A DNA stretch of 64,000 nt, taken from Sindora glabra (taxonomy: Eukaryota > Streptophyta > Magnoliopsida > Fabales > Fabaceae). The stretch is from contig CM035233.1 in the NCBI GenBank assembly GCA_020226215.1, positions 58,489,751-58,553,750 on the forward strand, given 5' to 3'. Both the position numbers and the translations under genes were made by a program. The notes beneath the pieces are model-generated. The model searched no databases. It saw only the letters and a program-made list of their open reading frames with translations, and was not told where the DNA came from. Positions 26,207 through 38,451 of the stretch are shown here, piece by piece; positions within the stretch are counted from its first letter, which is position 1, and each line of letters begins with the position of its first letter.

Positions 26207-26930
26207 TAATAAAAATTGTTATTATAAAAATAACTAATATTATTAAATAATTAAATTAATTAATATAATTAATAAAATTAATTAATTGTTGTAATTGCTC
26301 TTGTGTGATTTGTCTTCGCAGTGGGTAGAAAAAAATGCAACAATGAATTTTTTGAAAACTATTTTTTATAAAAAGAATTGGAAAAAAATGTAAGATGTCT
26401 CTTTCAAAAGTAGTTGGATTTTGTTTATTTCAAATTTTTAAACTTGAAAATCGCTTTTTTAACTTATATAAAGTTTGAAATTAACATTAATTGTTAATTT
26501 AATTTATTATTTTATTAAATTATATAATTTTTTTAATAATTTTTTAAACAAGAATCATAATATTATAGTATATTAGTTTATTTTATTATTATTTTTAAAT
26601 AATTTTTATATTATATAATTAATAAGAATTAAATTAGATATATATAATTTTAATTAAATAATAAAAATGAGTTATAAAATTATATGTGAAAAATGATAAA
26701 AATAAATTAATATTATAATATTATATTTTTGTTTAAAAAGACTTTTAAAAATTGATATAATTTGATAAAATAGTTAATTAGATTGATAATTCGGGCTGAT
26801 TTAAAGACTGTAAAGTTGAAGTGAGTAATTTCAAAATATTTCTCTACCAAAAAAATTTCAAATTTTTTAAAATTACAGAAAGATAAATTCTAATCATGAT
26901 GAAGTTGCAGAAAGTATTTTACATTTAAAA

Positions 26931-28596
26931 AAACTTATGGAGAGGTGTGGATTTGCTTTTCATTGACACCAACGTGGATAAAAACGACGGCGACTGTTGG
27001 ACGCGCACGAAGCTTTGGAGAACAGTATAACCCATGTCAAGGAAAATTAACGTCAACGGAGGTGGCATAGAAAAAATGTCGTTTAATTTAAATGTCGAGG
27101 TCGGTAAGAGACGACAAAGACAAATTTCACTACTTAATTCCTAAAAACACAGACTCACGGCATAAAACCCAAAATCTGGCACCCAGAAAAAAATCGAAAC
27201 TCTTGTGACTTTGGAGCAGAAGGACAAAACCGAGAACATTGATGGTCAGCATCGGATACCAACAAGGCAACACTCGTTTCTTCAATCTCCATGGCACCGA
27301 TCACTTTGCGGAAGTTCCGGAGCTTGTGGTACGATACGAAGCGTTTCTCGATTCCTTTCGTTGCTTACCATAGTTTAATAATCTGTATTGTTTGTGTCTT
27401 CTTATGTTTCGAGCGGAACCCAGATGATTTAGTTTGAATTGATTACGATGCAAACGCAATAGGCTCGAAATTTGAACTAGGTATCTGTTTTTTTTTTTTG
27501 ACTTGGTCTTTGTTTTTTATTCCGATTCTCGGGATTTGTCTCAATTTTTACAGTCATGTGCCTGATTTTATTGCATTGTGTTTCTATGTAGGGTATGAGT
27601 TTCTGTTGAATGAATGCACTGTCGCATAAAACATATTTGATAAATTGGTGGGTGTTTGAGACGTTGAAATTTTTGCTTGTTTTTCCCTTGGTTTTTTTAT
27701 TGTTTGGATTCAGTCGGGAAAGCTTGTGTTTTAGCAAAGCCTTAGCCAACCATAAATCGATTGAACTTCTGAGTTATTTGCTTCTTGGAGCACTTTTCTC
27801 TCTCTCTTTCCTTTTTCATTAATTTGTTGCCAAGATAAATGGAGAATGAGACATGGGAGACCTGGGGTTATTTATTAAAGTCCTTTTTTTTTTTTGAGAT
27901 TTGTCCATCTTGTACTCTTGTTTCCTCTTCTCCTTGCTGAAGCTAAGGCAGCTCCAATGGTAATATTTTAGAATTGCAGAGTAATTTAGTAGCTGGGATA
28001 ACATGTAACTCGTTAACTAAAACTGGTTATATTTCCTCCTTGATAAGCATGTGGTAAGCCAGATGATAGTATGTTGTCCTTGATGTGTGCAAATTGCAAT
28101 GCAAAATTATGATTTTGTTTTCATGATTATTCAAATTCAATTTTGAGCTGTTATATTTGGGGAAGTCCTTAATTCCTAGTTGGATATTATGTCTTGCTTG
28201 TTGTCGCAGGTCTCATGTGTGAGATTACAGTTTTGAACTCGTATAGTGTGATGGGTATTGAAAAAACAAAATCCTATGTTTACATGATCAGTGTGGAATG
28301 TGGAGTGTTAAGGAGTTAATTTAGTTTCATTGAACCCAAGTGATCCTGTAATTCATCTAAACCGTTCCTCTTTTTTTTTTTTTTTGGGGGGGGGGGCAGA
28401 ATTTGGAATAAAAGATGTTAGAGTTTGAATGTAGTATTGTGTGCAGCTGATTTTTTTTTTTTTTTCAATTCATTGACCATTTTATTAACAGATTTACTAT
28501 AGAATATTTGAAGGAGAAGACAGCTGAATTGAAGTAGATATCTTAGCCCCATTTATTGGGAACTGAATTCCATCAGATCTTGAATCCGGATCAGTC
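26931..28596 (+). promoter_or_regulatory. SINAT promoter, 5' UTR and probable 5'-UTR intron
   Basis: GC content rises sharply at about 26,940, as at a plant promoter and 5' exon. The leader probably runs from around 27,180. A likely non-coding intron has donor TTGTG|GTACGA at 27,329 and acceptor ATTAACAG at 28,490-28,491, leaving a short leader exon 28,492-28,596 before the start codon. The interval contains T-rich and G runs (28,371-28,396 and 28,451-28,465) typical of introns. A SINAT gene with a leader intron is plausible, but the splice sites are inferred. Confidence 0.5.
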
Positions 28597-30457
28597 ATGG
28601 CTCCAGGAGGTGGTGCTTTTAAAGTTCCTGAGTCTCAACTGACTTATGCAGATTTTGAAATCACCAAGACCAAATCTGAGACTAACAGTAATGTTATTCT
28701 TACAAAGTCTAGCCCTCTGTTGAGTGGAAAACATGGAATCAATTCAAAAATCAACATGCATGACTTACTTGAGTGCCCCATTTGCACAAATCTGATGTAT
28801 CCTCCAATATACCAGGTGCAGTACTTGCATTTTCTTTCTTGCTTTAAAAATTGAAATCCTTATTCATTAATGCTGATGCAAACATGGGACAGATATAGGA
28901 CATATAAAAATTGCCATTGCTATTTTTCATCAACAATTTTATATGTAGCTTGAGTGTGTTACTTGTAAGTATCTTCAAGAAGTTTATTCTACATCTATAG
29001 TTTTCTTCTGATTCTTTTTTTCCTTCTATATAAATGAATGTTATAGAACAATATAAAGCAATAACTCTTGTGACCCTGTTGATTGGGTAAACTGATGGCT
29101 AGATGGAACGAGACTTGTGATATTAAGCCTTTGTTTAAAAATGTTGTTTGGGGACACGTGGAGTTAAATAAATATATGCCAAGGAGAGTGATTCCAAATA
29201 GAGATTTGAATGAAACACAAGTGGTCAATTGGGTTAGGAACAATATTAAAATCTGCCGTGTATTTGATGGCTTACAATTCTACTAATTTTCTATTGAGAG
29301 CAAGTTGAATTTGTGTAGATTATATGAATACTGAAAAATGTCTGTACTTCTGTTGGATATTTTAAGACTTGCTTACTTGATCATATGTTTCCTTCCATCA
29401 ATTCCTAGCATCACTTGACCTGTTTACTCTGAATTATCCTGCCTTTAACTATTCTAATATTTATCTTATATGCATACATTGATGGTTCAGTGCCCAAATG
29501 GTCACACATTATGTTCGGGCTGTAAGCTCCAAGTGCATAATTGTTGCCCAACATGTGGATTTGATCTTGGAAATATCAAGTGTCTGGCTCTGGAGAAAGT
29601 GGCGTCATTGGAACTTTCTTGCAGATATCAGAGCCATGGTTGTCACGGCATATTAGCATATTACACTAAGCTTAAGCATGAGAGAAACTGTCGATTTCGT
29701 CCATACAATTGCCCATATGCTGGATCCAAGTGCTCTGTGACAGGTGACATTCCTACTCTTGTTGCCCATCTTAAGGATGATCACAAGGTTGACGTGCATG
29801 ATGGATGTACCTTCAACCATAGATATGTCAAATCAAATCCGCATGAAGTTGAAAATGCCACATGGATGCTGACGGTAAGTCATTTCATATTTCAATGATG
29901 ATACTTGCACTGAGTTTATATGCAGCTAGTATGAACATATATTAATCCACACCTGACAGAATCTAAATAAATGAAGTGGAGATAACTTAAATCTGATTCT
30001 ATCTTACTTGCAGTGTACACATTTTTGTGCACCAACTCAAGTACATTCCACACTGATGTTTATATTTTATGGCATAGCTGGTTTATTTCTACCTCTGTCA
30101 TGAGTTTTCTTACTCCTTGAAATCTATGCTTTTCAGGTTTTTAATTGTTTTGGAAGGCAATTTTGCTTGCACTTTGAGGCATTCCAGCTTGGAGTGGCTC
30201 CAGTTTATATGGCATTTTTACGATTTATGGGCGATGAAAATGAGGCAAAGAAATTCAACTACAGTTTGGAAGTTGGTGCAAACGGACGCAAACTGATATG
30301 GCAAGGAACTCCGAGGAGCATTCGTGACAGTCACAAGAAAGTTCGTGACAGTCAAGATGGACTCATCATTCAGAGGAATTTAGCTCTTTATTTTTCTGGT
30401 GGGGATAAACTGGGGTTAAAATTAAGGATCACAGGCCGTATATGGAAAGAAGATTGA
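28597..30457 (+). CDS. SINAT: SINA-type RING E3 ubiquitin ligase (SINAT family)
   Basis: SINAT proteins are dimeric RING E3 ligases that direct substrates such as transcription factors and autophagy components to degradation. There are three coding exons: 28,597-28,815, 29,491-29,874 and 30,137-30,457. The introns of 675 and 262 bp are both phase 0 with GT/AG ends. The product is 307 aa, the usual SINAT length. The RING finger uses C60, C63, C74, H78, C81, C84, C92 and C95. The SIAH-type zinc finger follows with C117, C124, H136, C140, C147, C154, H166 and H171. The C-terminal SINA/TRAF-like domain starts at FNCFGRQFCLHFEAFQLG and ends TGRIWKED. The start MAPGGGAF matches the family MAPGG N-terminus. 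Compared with SINAT1/2 from memory, one residue is missing in LALEKVASLEL and the first 55 residues are divergent. All metal ligands are intact, so it is probably functional. Confidence 0.96.
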
Positions 30458-31160
30458 GAATCGTAAATAGATTTATGTATTGTACAGCACCAAAAATATT
30501 GCGATTTGATAATTTTTGTCTGTCAAAGAGTGAATCTTTGATCGTTGCCGCAGGGTGGTTTTTCCAGTTCTACAGATTTTCGACTTTATTTTCGAACAGG
30601 TCTCTTATGTTCTGTTTGGAGGAGAAATTGTTCACACTCCAATACGTGTTAAGGTTGGAGTTATTAGAGAAACCAGGGGTAGGAAACAAGACAGAAGACT
30701 AGCTTCCTAAAGTGTCAATGAAAGCTACCGAGTCAGTTAGTCATTCTTTTCTTCCTCCCATTTCTGCCCCCCAAAAATACCATTTTGCTCCATTTCTAAA
30801 ATCCCAGCATAGGTCGGGTTCCTCCCAGAACTGCGGTGGTGGAACAGGTTGCAGCCAAATTGGCTCTGATTTTCCTCAACGAAAAACAGTAACAATGTTT
30901 GTGAATAAGGTGGTCGAACAAGTAGTTCAAGCAGCAAGCATCACTCTTATCTTAAAATCATGTGTATGCTAAGTTTTTGGTGTTGCTTATGCACATCTCG
31001 TTGCTTGTTTGAGCAAGAATTATGTGAACTTAATTAAATCGCAGCACAAAAGATAACAATGGGGAGTGTCCTTTGAAATATCTAAATTCTTATTAAACAA
31101 AAGAAAACAATGGAGAGTGTTCTTTGAAATATCTAATTTCTTATTACATCAATGCTTTAA
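30458..31160 (+). other. SINAT 3' UTR/downstream region
   Basis: This sequence is moderately GC-rich compared with the intergenic deserts and is probably the SINAT 3' UTR plus flank. Open frames at 30,442-30,972 have no recognisable domains and overlap the end of SINAT, so they are not called as genes. It ends with the 51-bp tandem duplication. Confidence 0.5.
31047..31148. repeat. 51-bp perfect-register tandem duplication
   Basis: Copies 31,047-31,097 and 31,098-31,148 are directly adjacent and differ at only 5 positions. Both read CAAAAGA.AACAATGG.GAGT and continue to TTCTTATTA. Little divergence suggests a fairly recent duplication just downstream of SINAT. Confidence 0.95.
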
Positions 31161-33238
31161 AATCCCTGCTCTCACACCTGCAAAACTTGCCCCTTCGCTG
31201 GGAATTATAAAAAAAAATAGAATTTAATTATTTAAAATTACAGTTACGTATAAAATTATTTATGTATTCAATTTCTAATAAATTGAATGATATTTCTTTT
31301 AGATAAACAGAAATGCTATTGGATCCGAAATTATATGGCGAATTAAAATATCGAATGCCCACAAAAGTTGGATTTTATTGCATTCGAAGTTCACCCACAA
31401 AGTCAACGGTTTGAAATTAAGTTTATCATTATGGAACTAAATTTTCGACACTTCCATCAGGTTATTTAGTATTTCCCTTAGATAAAAATAGTTTTGATGG
31501 CTACTCGTTGGCATGAAGGAAGGCCAAGGTTGCACAAGGTGACTAAGAAATTTGTGCGGTGTGATTTAAGAGCTCTGTCTAGTTGCCGGAAAATTATACG
31601 AGAAGTAAGAGTTAGAACTCATTGTAGAGTAGAAAATATGTGAATGTTTGGTTGGTCACTGATCGTTAGAGTTGACTTCATGGAGTTATGTGAAGTCCCC
31701 TCCCCCCCCCCCCCCCCCAAATATTTCTCAATAAGAACGTCTTATGCATTATGAAGAAAAAAAATAAAATTACCTTATTTAATTTAATTAATGATTATCT
31801 TATCTTTTTATCCTTGTCATGAGTTTAAATATAAATCCATTTTAATATTTTATAAGAAATCACAAGTTAAAAAATAGATTTAAATTTAATTCATTGTTAG
31901 TATAAATCAACTTTATATTATCACTTATTCATGTTTTATTATATTAATAAAAATTATTAAAACTTTTTTGTACTATGGTTAAAAATTCTTTAGAGTTTAA
32001 ATTTGATCTGCTATTATTAGTGTAAAATATTCTAACTATCAATAAATAAGAAGAAAATATATTATTAAAAACTAATAATTAAGATTTTTTAAATTAAAAA
32101 TAAGGTATGAAAGAAAGGTAGATTCAAAACATGGTTCCAAAAAAAGAGTTGGACATAATCAAAATTCATTCATCTTCCTAATTTTTTGTATTATAGTTAT
32201 GAGGAACGTATTAATTATTTTGATAAAAATCGCTAAAAGTTGAAGGTTAAATTAAATAAAATATAAGAAATTAATTTAAGGTGTCAATTCCTAAGTTAAG
32301 AGTATCAAATAAGTTAGAACTTACAGGCTGATCAATGTTTGTCACAAGTTTTGGCAAATTTAAATTTTTAAAATTAGATCTATTTTTTTATACAAGTAAT
32401 ATGGGCCGACCCATTGCAAATTAATCTATATTTGTTCGATTTGTGGACTTGTAGTCAAAACCCACAAGTCAATTTGCATCCTTTGCAAGTTTTGGTGGAT
32501 TTAAGCTCTTAAAATTAATTTTTTTAATGTGAATTTTATGGATCAATAAATAATCATGACAAATCGCTTGTTTGGCATTCATATACTTAATATTGAATAA
32601 ATAAATTTGTAAGAAAGTTTACAAATGAACTTATTTCCTAAAAAATTTAATTTTTTACCAGAATTTAATTATTTCATGAACTAAGTTACTCCTAAAATTA
32701 ATAAAAATATTTCTAATTTTACTATAATAATGAAAATTTCAATATTATCATCTATTATATTTGACAAATAAAAAAATCATCCCCTTAATCTTATAGCATC
32801 CACTTAGTCAAAATGTCAAAATATATGATTTGTTCAGATTTTAATGTCAATGTATTGCTAGAAATATTTCCAAGATTGAGACATGAGTGCTAAGCAATCA
32901 TCACTCTAAAATAATCAAATAACATAAGAATTGTGATATATATTATTTGTTAATTTTGTTTTCTGTTATACAGGAAGTTAAAGGCTACAAGAGCTTAACA
33001 CAACTTATTATTCTTGGAATTATAAAGGTTATAATCATTGATCTTTGTTTTTATGATAATAACTTGGTAAGATGGCCCAAATTTATGACTAATAAGAAGG
33101 TAAACAATACTTAAAATTGTTAGTATTTTAATAGTTATATTCAATTTTTAAAGAATATTTTATAATAAAAAAATTATTTTATTATAATATTTAGAGAGAG
33201 TAATCAATATTAATTTTCTATATTCTCTTTTTTGTCCT

Positions 33239-33313
<75 letters not shown>

Positions 33314-33479
33314 AAAGCCAATTTCCGCCAAAAATTACAAGACGCATCCTCCCAAGAAAAAAATATTTAAATAAGAAAACAAGAACGGGACCGCGACTCG
33401 CCAAAGACATCGGATGTATAACCATAAATATTTATAGGTTGAATAACAAATGAAGAAAAGCATATAAAAATGACATTAA
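31161..33479. other. Intergenic, between SINAT and the Pti1-like kinase
   Basis: No gene was found. It contains a poly-C run at 31,702-31,718 and a stretch at about 32,277-32,490 with hAT-like subterminal words (AAGGTGTCAATTCC at the left; CAAGTCAATTTGCATCC at the right). No target duplication was seen there, so no element is called. The compound microsatellite at 33,241-33,313 is listed separately. Confidence 0.5.
33241..33313. repeat. (AT)n(AG)n(G)n compound microsatellite
   Basis: About 33 bp of AT, then about 30 bp of AG, then a run of about 10 G. Confidence 0.95.
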
Positions 33480-34418
33480 AATCGCAAAAAGCAAGGACGT
33501 GCGTCGTGAAGGCACGTAGTTAAGTCATGCTTTTAGCGGGGAAGCTCTTCCTTCATCAACCACCCGATTTTCCCGGTAAAGAAACAAACATCTGCTTTTC
33601 TTCCTAAACGGAGGAGAGGCACTTCAAGAGAAAGAAAAAAAAAATTTCTCTCTGCCATCTTCTTCTTCATCTTCTGCATTTCTATCCCTCACCATCTTCA
33701 TTGTTGTCCAAATTCCCTCTCTTGATATTCTTGTCTTGTGCTTCATGTATTTATTATTGTATTACTGAGCATTTTGTGCTGATCAGGAACTGGTTTGAGG
33801 TAATTATGCGCTATGTTGCTTCCATTTTCTTTCTCTCGTATATGTTGGTAGACGTTAGAGGGTTTTGGATGTGAAGTTTTGACTTTCAATATTTCAATGC
33901 TCGGATTTTGATTCGTCATTGCTAATATGTTTTCAGAATATGCAGTTTTTATTTTCTCTGGGGCAACTGGTAATGGTAATAAGTAATCCACTTGGAAATT
34001 TTGGTTCCCTTCATTTGGTCAGATTAAACTGGATATAAAAAAAATGAATTAATTTTACTATAATTGTTCATTTCTGGGAAAAACAAAATGATAATACGAG
34101 ATTTCTCATTGCTGCAATCCTACGTAACAATTTTTATTTATCAAAATCCCTTCTTTTGCCGCGCTAGTTTTTGGCTTGTTAGGTGAATTTTTATCATTTT
34201 TATTTGTTCTAGTTCTTATTTAACCAAATTCAAAGACATGTATGTGAGGCAATGGATTTCAATTATGAAGGCTGGCTTCATCCTTAAAAACCTGTCTTGT
34301 TAGGCTTTCTGTGGCTGAAAAATAATTAAGCCATGGAATACTTTCAGGTAATTAAATCATCTGAGATCAGTTACTCTGAATGGTTTAATTCAGATTGCTG
34401 CTTGGACTACTTTGAAGT
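33480..34418 (+). promoter_or_regulatory. Pti1-like kinase promoter, 5' UTR and probable 5'-UTR intron
   Basis: The interval 33,600-33,730 is CT-rich (TTCTTCTTCATC-type), as in plant leaders. A probable leader intron has donor TTTGAG|GTAATT (GT at 33,800-33,801) and acceptor TTTAATTCAG at 34,392-34,393. That leaves a 25-nt leader exon before the start codon at 34,419. Splice sites are inferred from sequence only. Confidence 0.45.
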
Positions 34419-36898
34419 ATGTTGTGCTGTGGAGGTGCAGAGGAGGATTCCAGCGGCCCGCCTGCAAATAATTACTCTGCACCACCTAAAGGGGGTGATC
34501 CATACGGCGGGGGAGCAGGTAATATTATTTCACTCCTTTAATCTTCTTTTACGGTTTTGTTCTCGTATGGAGGTTGAAGGAATTTGTTTATGCTGCTTAT
34601 CCTGTCTTCATTGTTGACAGGCAAAATGAAAAACGTTTGAGCTAAAGCATAGAAGCTAGGCGATACCTATTCGAAGTTTTTTCCTTTTCTAATTTCCATA
34701 TTGCACAAGATAATTACTAAGTGCTCCAAGTGCATTCTCCTTCTGATCTGTGTAACAGTGTATTTATTTATCGAGGATTGCTTGATTAATTAGAATATTC
34801 CTTCCAAGATTAGATGCCTTCAATACAAGAATATTACATGTTCTATCATATTTCCGCTCCTTTTCTATTGTCCTAAACTTAAGCATGATGTTCAGACTAG
34901 ACATTCCTTTCTGGTAGTGCCATGGAGGGTACTGAATGTTCAGAGACTTCACTAACAACACTGTAACTTTCTCTCAATATGTGAAACAACATTGGATCTT
35001 TAGAAAAATTACCAAGTTAGGCTTCAGTTCCAAAATCCTATGTGATTATGCACATAGGCAATGGATCTATGTTCAAGCAATAGTCAGTTGAACACTTCAG
35101 TTTCAGTGCATTGTTTGTGCCTATGAGCTCTCTGTGAAATGAATACTCTTCTGTTGTTGAGTAACACTAATTTAGATTGCCTTCTCCAAATGTAGGCAGC
35201 GGGAGAGGAGACCGAAAGGGTAATGCTGCAAAAGGCACTCCACAAAAAGTATTACCGATTGAGATAGAAGCCATTCCTTTGGATGAGTTAAATAGGTTAA
35301 CAAGTAACTTTGGGACAAGTGCTTTGATAGGTGAAGGTTCCTATGGACGTGTTTTCTTCGCAAAGTTAAGCAATGGTCAGTCTGCAGCAATTAAGAAGCT
35401 GGACACCACTTCTTCACAAGATCCAGACTCCGATTTTGCAGCTCAGGTAAGATTTCAAGACATACAAATTCACTGTGGCAATGTTCTATGGCTCTCGTGG
35501 GATTCTCACATTCTACTAGATGGGACTGTAAATCATGCAGTTATCTATGGTTTCAAGACTGAAACATGAGCATTTTTTGGAGTTGATTGGATATTGTCTG
35601 GAGGCAGACAACAGAATTTTGGTTCATGAATACGCAACGCAGGGTTCTTTACATGACATATTACACGGTAGGGATAATAATGAAACTGAAAATTCCTTCC
35701 TTCAACAATTTCCTACAGTTTGATTAATTATAGGCTTTGAATGGTACAGGAAGGAAAGGCGTACAAGGGGCCGAACCTGGTCCAGCTCTTAACTGGGGCC
35801 AAAGAGTAAAAATTGCATTTGGTGCAGCAAAGGGTCTTGAGTATCTGCATGAAAAGGTTCAGCCTTCTATTGTTCATCGTGATATTAGATCCAGCAATGT
35901 CTTATTGTTCGATGACTATCTGGCCAAAATTGCCGACTTTAATTTGACAAATCAGTCTTCCGATACAGCAGCTCGGTTGCATTCAACCAGAGTCTTGGGT
36001 ACATTTGGTTACCATGCCCCAGAGTATGCCCTTTAATTCTACCATTCTCATTACTTTCTTGATGAGCTTCAAATGTACATAGAGCAGGTTTAATAACTTC
36101 AATGAGTTTCTTAGCTTAAAGGTTACTGACTCATTGGTTTGCTCTTCAGGTATGCTATGACTGGTCAAATAACCCAGAAAAGTGATGTTTACAGTTTTGG
36201 AGTTGTTCTTTTAGAACTCCTGACAGGAAGAAAGCCAGTAGACCACACAATGCCGAAAGGGCAACAAAGTCTTGTAACTTGGGTATGTCTGAGATTAATA
36301 AATGGACCAAATTCTCCTCTTGGCGTGTTTGATGGTCTCGCTATCTCTTCTCCACCGACATTTGGTTAGCTAATTTTTTTAATACATACAGGCAACGCCA
36401 AGGCTCAGTGAGGACAAAGTGAAGCAATGTGTAGATCCAAAGCTAAACAATGACTACCCACCAAAGGCAATTGCCAAGGTTCTCTCCCTTCATTCTTCCT
36501 CTGATGTCTTTTAACTTTTTGTTCAATCATTGAAAAAAAAAAGTTACATTTACTTCTATTCATTTACAACTTCAATCAAAACTACATACATATCATAATC
36601 TGAGTCAAACTAACGTCATTTGCCAGTTTAACTCAAATATTGTAATGTGTGTAATGTGTGCGGTTGTTATTTGAAGTGCAAGAACAGAAGTGCAAGTACC
36701 ACTATCCAGTTAACAATACACCCCCACTTGCCAGTTTAATTCGAATTGGTGTTTGATGTTGATGTGCAGTTGGCAGCAGTTGCAGCACTTTGTGTGCAAT
36801 ATGAAGCAGACTTCAGGCCAAACATGACGATTGTTGTCAAAGCCCTGCAGCCACTAGTGAATTCAGCAAAGCCTCCAGCCCCAGAACCCAGTGCTTGA
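34419..36898 (+). CDS. MRI: Pti1-like receptor-like cytoplasmic kinase, MARIS type (RLCK-VIII)
   Basis: Exons are 34,419-34,518, 35,196-35,446, 35,541-35,667, 35,750-36,023, 36,150-36,282, 36,392-36,478 and 36,770-36,898. All introns are GT/AG and join in frame to 366 aa, matching Arabidopsis At2g41970 (MARIS). In Arabidopsis MARIS acts downstream of CrRLK1L receptors in cell-wall integrity control of pollen tubes and root hairs. The N-terminus MLCCGGAEED has Cys3/Cys4, a likely S-acylation site for membrane attachment. The kinase domain shows GEGSYGRV (79-86), AIKK (Lys100), HRDIRSSN (202-209, Asp204), DFN (222-224) in place of DFG, the activation segment LHSTRVLGTFGYHAPE with Arg240, and SDVYSFGVVLLELLTGRKP. 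The Lys-to-Arg change in the catalytic loop and the DFN triplet also occur in At2g41970, as I recall it, so they are subfamily traits rather than damage. Confidence 0.96.
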
Positions 36899-37663
36899 CA
36901 TTAATATCTATATGTGAGGGAGCGAATCATGAGTTTTTTGTGCAGATTGTTGTAACGAATTGTTGTTTATAATCCTGTTTTTATTATTATAGATATTAAG
37001 CAAAGCCAATGGTCATTCCGTCTGCCTGTGAGCAGAGGTTGTTGTATTTAAAACGCGTGCATTTGTATGTAAATTACATGGACTGGACCCATAATATTGG
37101 CCTATAAGGATTTAAGGCAAGAGAAAAAAAAAAAGAAGAAGAAGAGGAATGATAGTTTTATATTCTTGATTTTTTTTTTTACTCGGGATTGGCTTTTTTT
37201 CCATTTTTGGTCTTTAGGGTTGGTGTTCAAATTCCAATATGTCATGCTCTGAGTCGTTTTTAACTGCATTGGGCTTCGTGATTGCAAAAAAGTCAGGATA
37301 TGTGTTGGGCCTTTGTGTTCGGCCGTAAGTTTGTTGCCGACGCTGTCGTTGTTGTGCGTCGATGCCCCCGAGTCCTCTTCGCTCGTTTTATTTTAATTTT
37401 AATTTAGTCACTTATCATTTGGGTGTATTAATTTATTTTTCCTAGCATTTGACCAAATCTCTGTGCCTCACTCTCACTACCTCGCGCAATACTTTACTGG
37501 TTAATGCCTTTTTTAAAGTTTTTCCGGTTACTCGGAGAAGAGTTAAAAGGGAAAAAGACAACTTACCAGAACCTTGTACATAAGAAAGCTGCAAGAAACT
37601 AAGAGACCTGAAAAGAACTGCTAAACAACACAAAAGGACCCATATAGATGATAAACACGACAA
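36899..37663 (+). other. Kinase 3' UTR and downstream flank
   Basis: The 3' UTR probably ends within about 200-250 bp of the stop codon. Beyond it lie A- and T-rich runs and a short GC-rich stretch at 37,310-37,390 with no recognisable gene. Confidence 0.45.
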
Positions 37664-37666
37664 TAA

Positions 37667-38451
37667 GGCTCCGTTTGGTTTAAGGGGAAATGTAATTTTT
37701 AAAAAATATTTTTTAAAGAAAAATATATTTTTAAAAAATGAATTGATTTTGTGTTATTTAATGCATAAAAAAATATTTTTTAATGTTTGATGCATAAAAA
37801 AATTAATTCTATTTGTAAATTAAAATTATTTACTTCAAAAATATTTGAAGTAAATCAAAATTATTACTTCAAAAATATTTGAAGTAAATCAAAATTATTA
37901 TAATTTTACGTACTTTTTTAAAAAAATAATTTTTTATAAATTTTTTATTATTCTTTATACCCAGTAGTTCAATAATGATTGATATCTAATAATAAAATAT
38001 ATATTAAAGTTATTACAAAATTTTATACATAAATTCACATAATTAATTTAATTAGTTATTATGAAATATTATGTAATAGAGCATCCATCATGAGAAAGAA
38101 AGAGAGAATATTTTAGTGAATATTGTATGAAAATGTGCACCTGCACTTTAATAAATAAAAATAAATTTTATAAAAATAGAAATAGAACTTCCATCATAAA
38201 AATATTTAATAAATAAAAATAAATTCTGCTTGTGATTGTGATTATATAATAAGGTGAGAAGATAAAAAACTTGAGATCGGGCATCAATGTACTGAGTAAC
38301 AAGGAAAATGAATTCTATTTTTTGAAATGGGAAGTTACTTTTCTAAAAAATAATACAACTTTCTACTTGATTAGAATTTATTTTCCTATTGATCAAAATT
38401 TTTTAATGTCAAAATAGGGGAAAGTTGGATAATGAACAACTAAACGGACCT
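37667..38451. mobile_element. PIF/Harbinger-like MITE, about 785 bp
   Basis: The left end is TAA-GGCTCCGTTTGG and the right end is CTAAACGGACC(T)-TAA. The terminal words are imperfect inverted repeats, and TAA flanks both sides, as expected for TWA target duplications of PIF/Harbinger (Tourist-like) elements. The interior is AT-rich and non-coding and holds a perfect 34-bp palindromic tandem repeat at 37,831-37,898. Short imperfect TIRs leave the superfamily open. Confidence 0.6.
37831..37898. repeat. Two identical 34-bp tandem copies of a palindrome
   Basis: Copies 37,831-37,864 and 37,865-37,898 are identical, and each contains the self-complementary core ACTTCAAAAATATTTGAAGT (one central mismatch). 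Confidence 0.95.

Larger units (their letters stand above)
23551..26930. other. AT-rich intergenic sequence with microsatellites
   Basis: No gene was found. Apart from the two microsatellites listed separately, the block is low-complexity AT-rich DNA. A small open frame at 25,492-25,683 has no recognisable family. Confidence 0.5.

Noticed and set aside
30442..30972. Two plus-strand frames after SINAT
   Set aside because: No recognisable domain, the first overlaps the SINAT stop region, and the position fits a 3' UTR.
32277..32490. Possible small hAT element
   Set aside because: Terminal words are suggestive, but no matching 8-bp target duplication and no clean inverted repeat were found.
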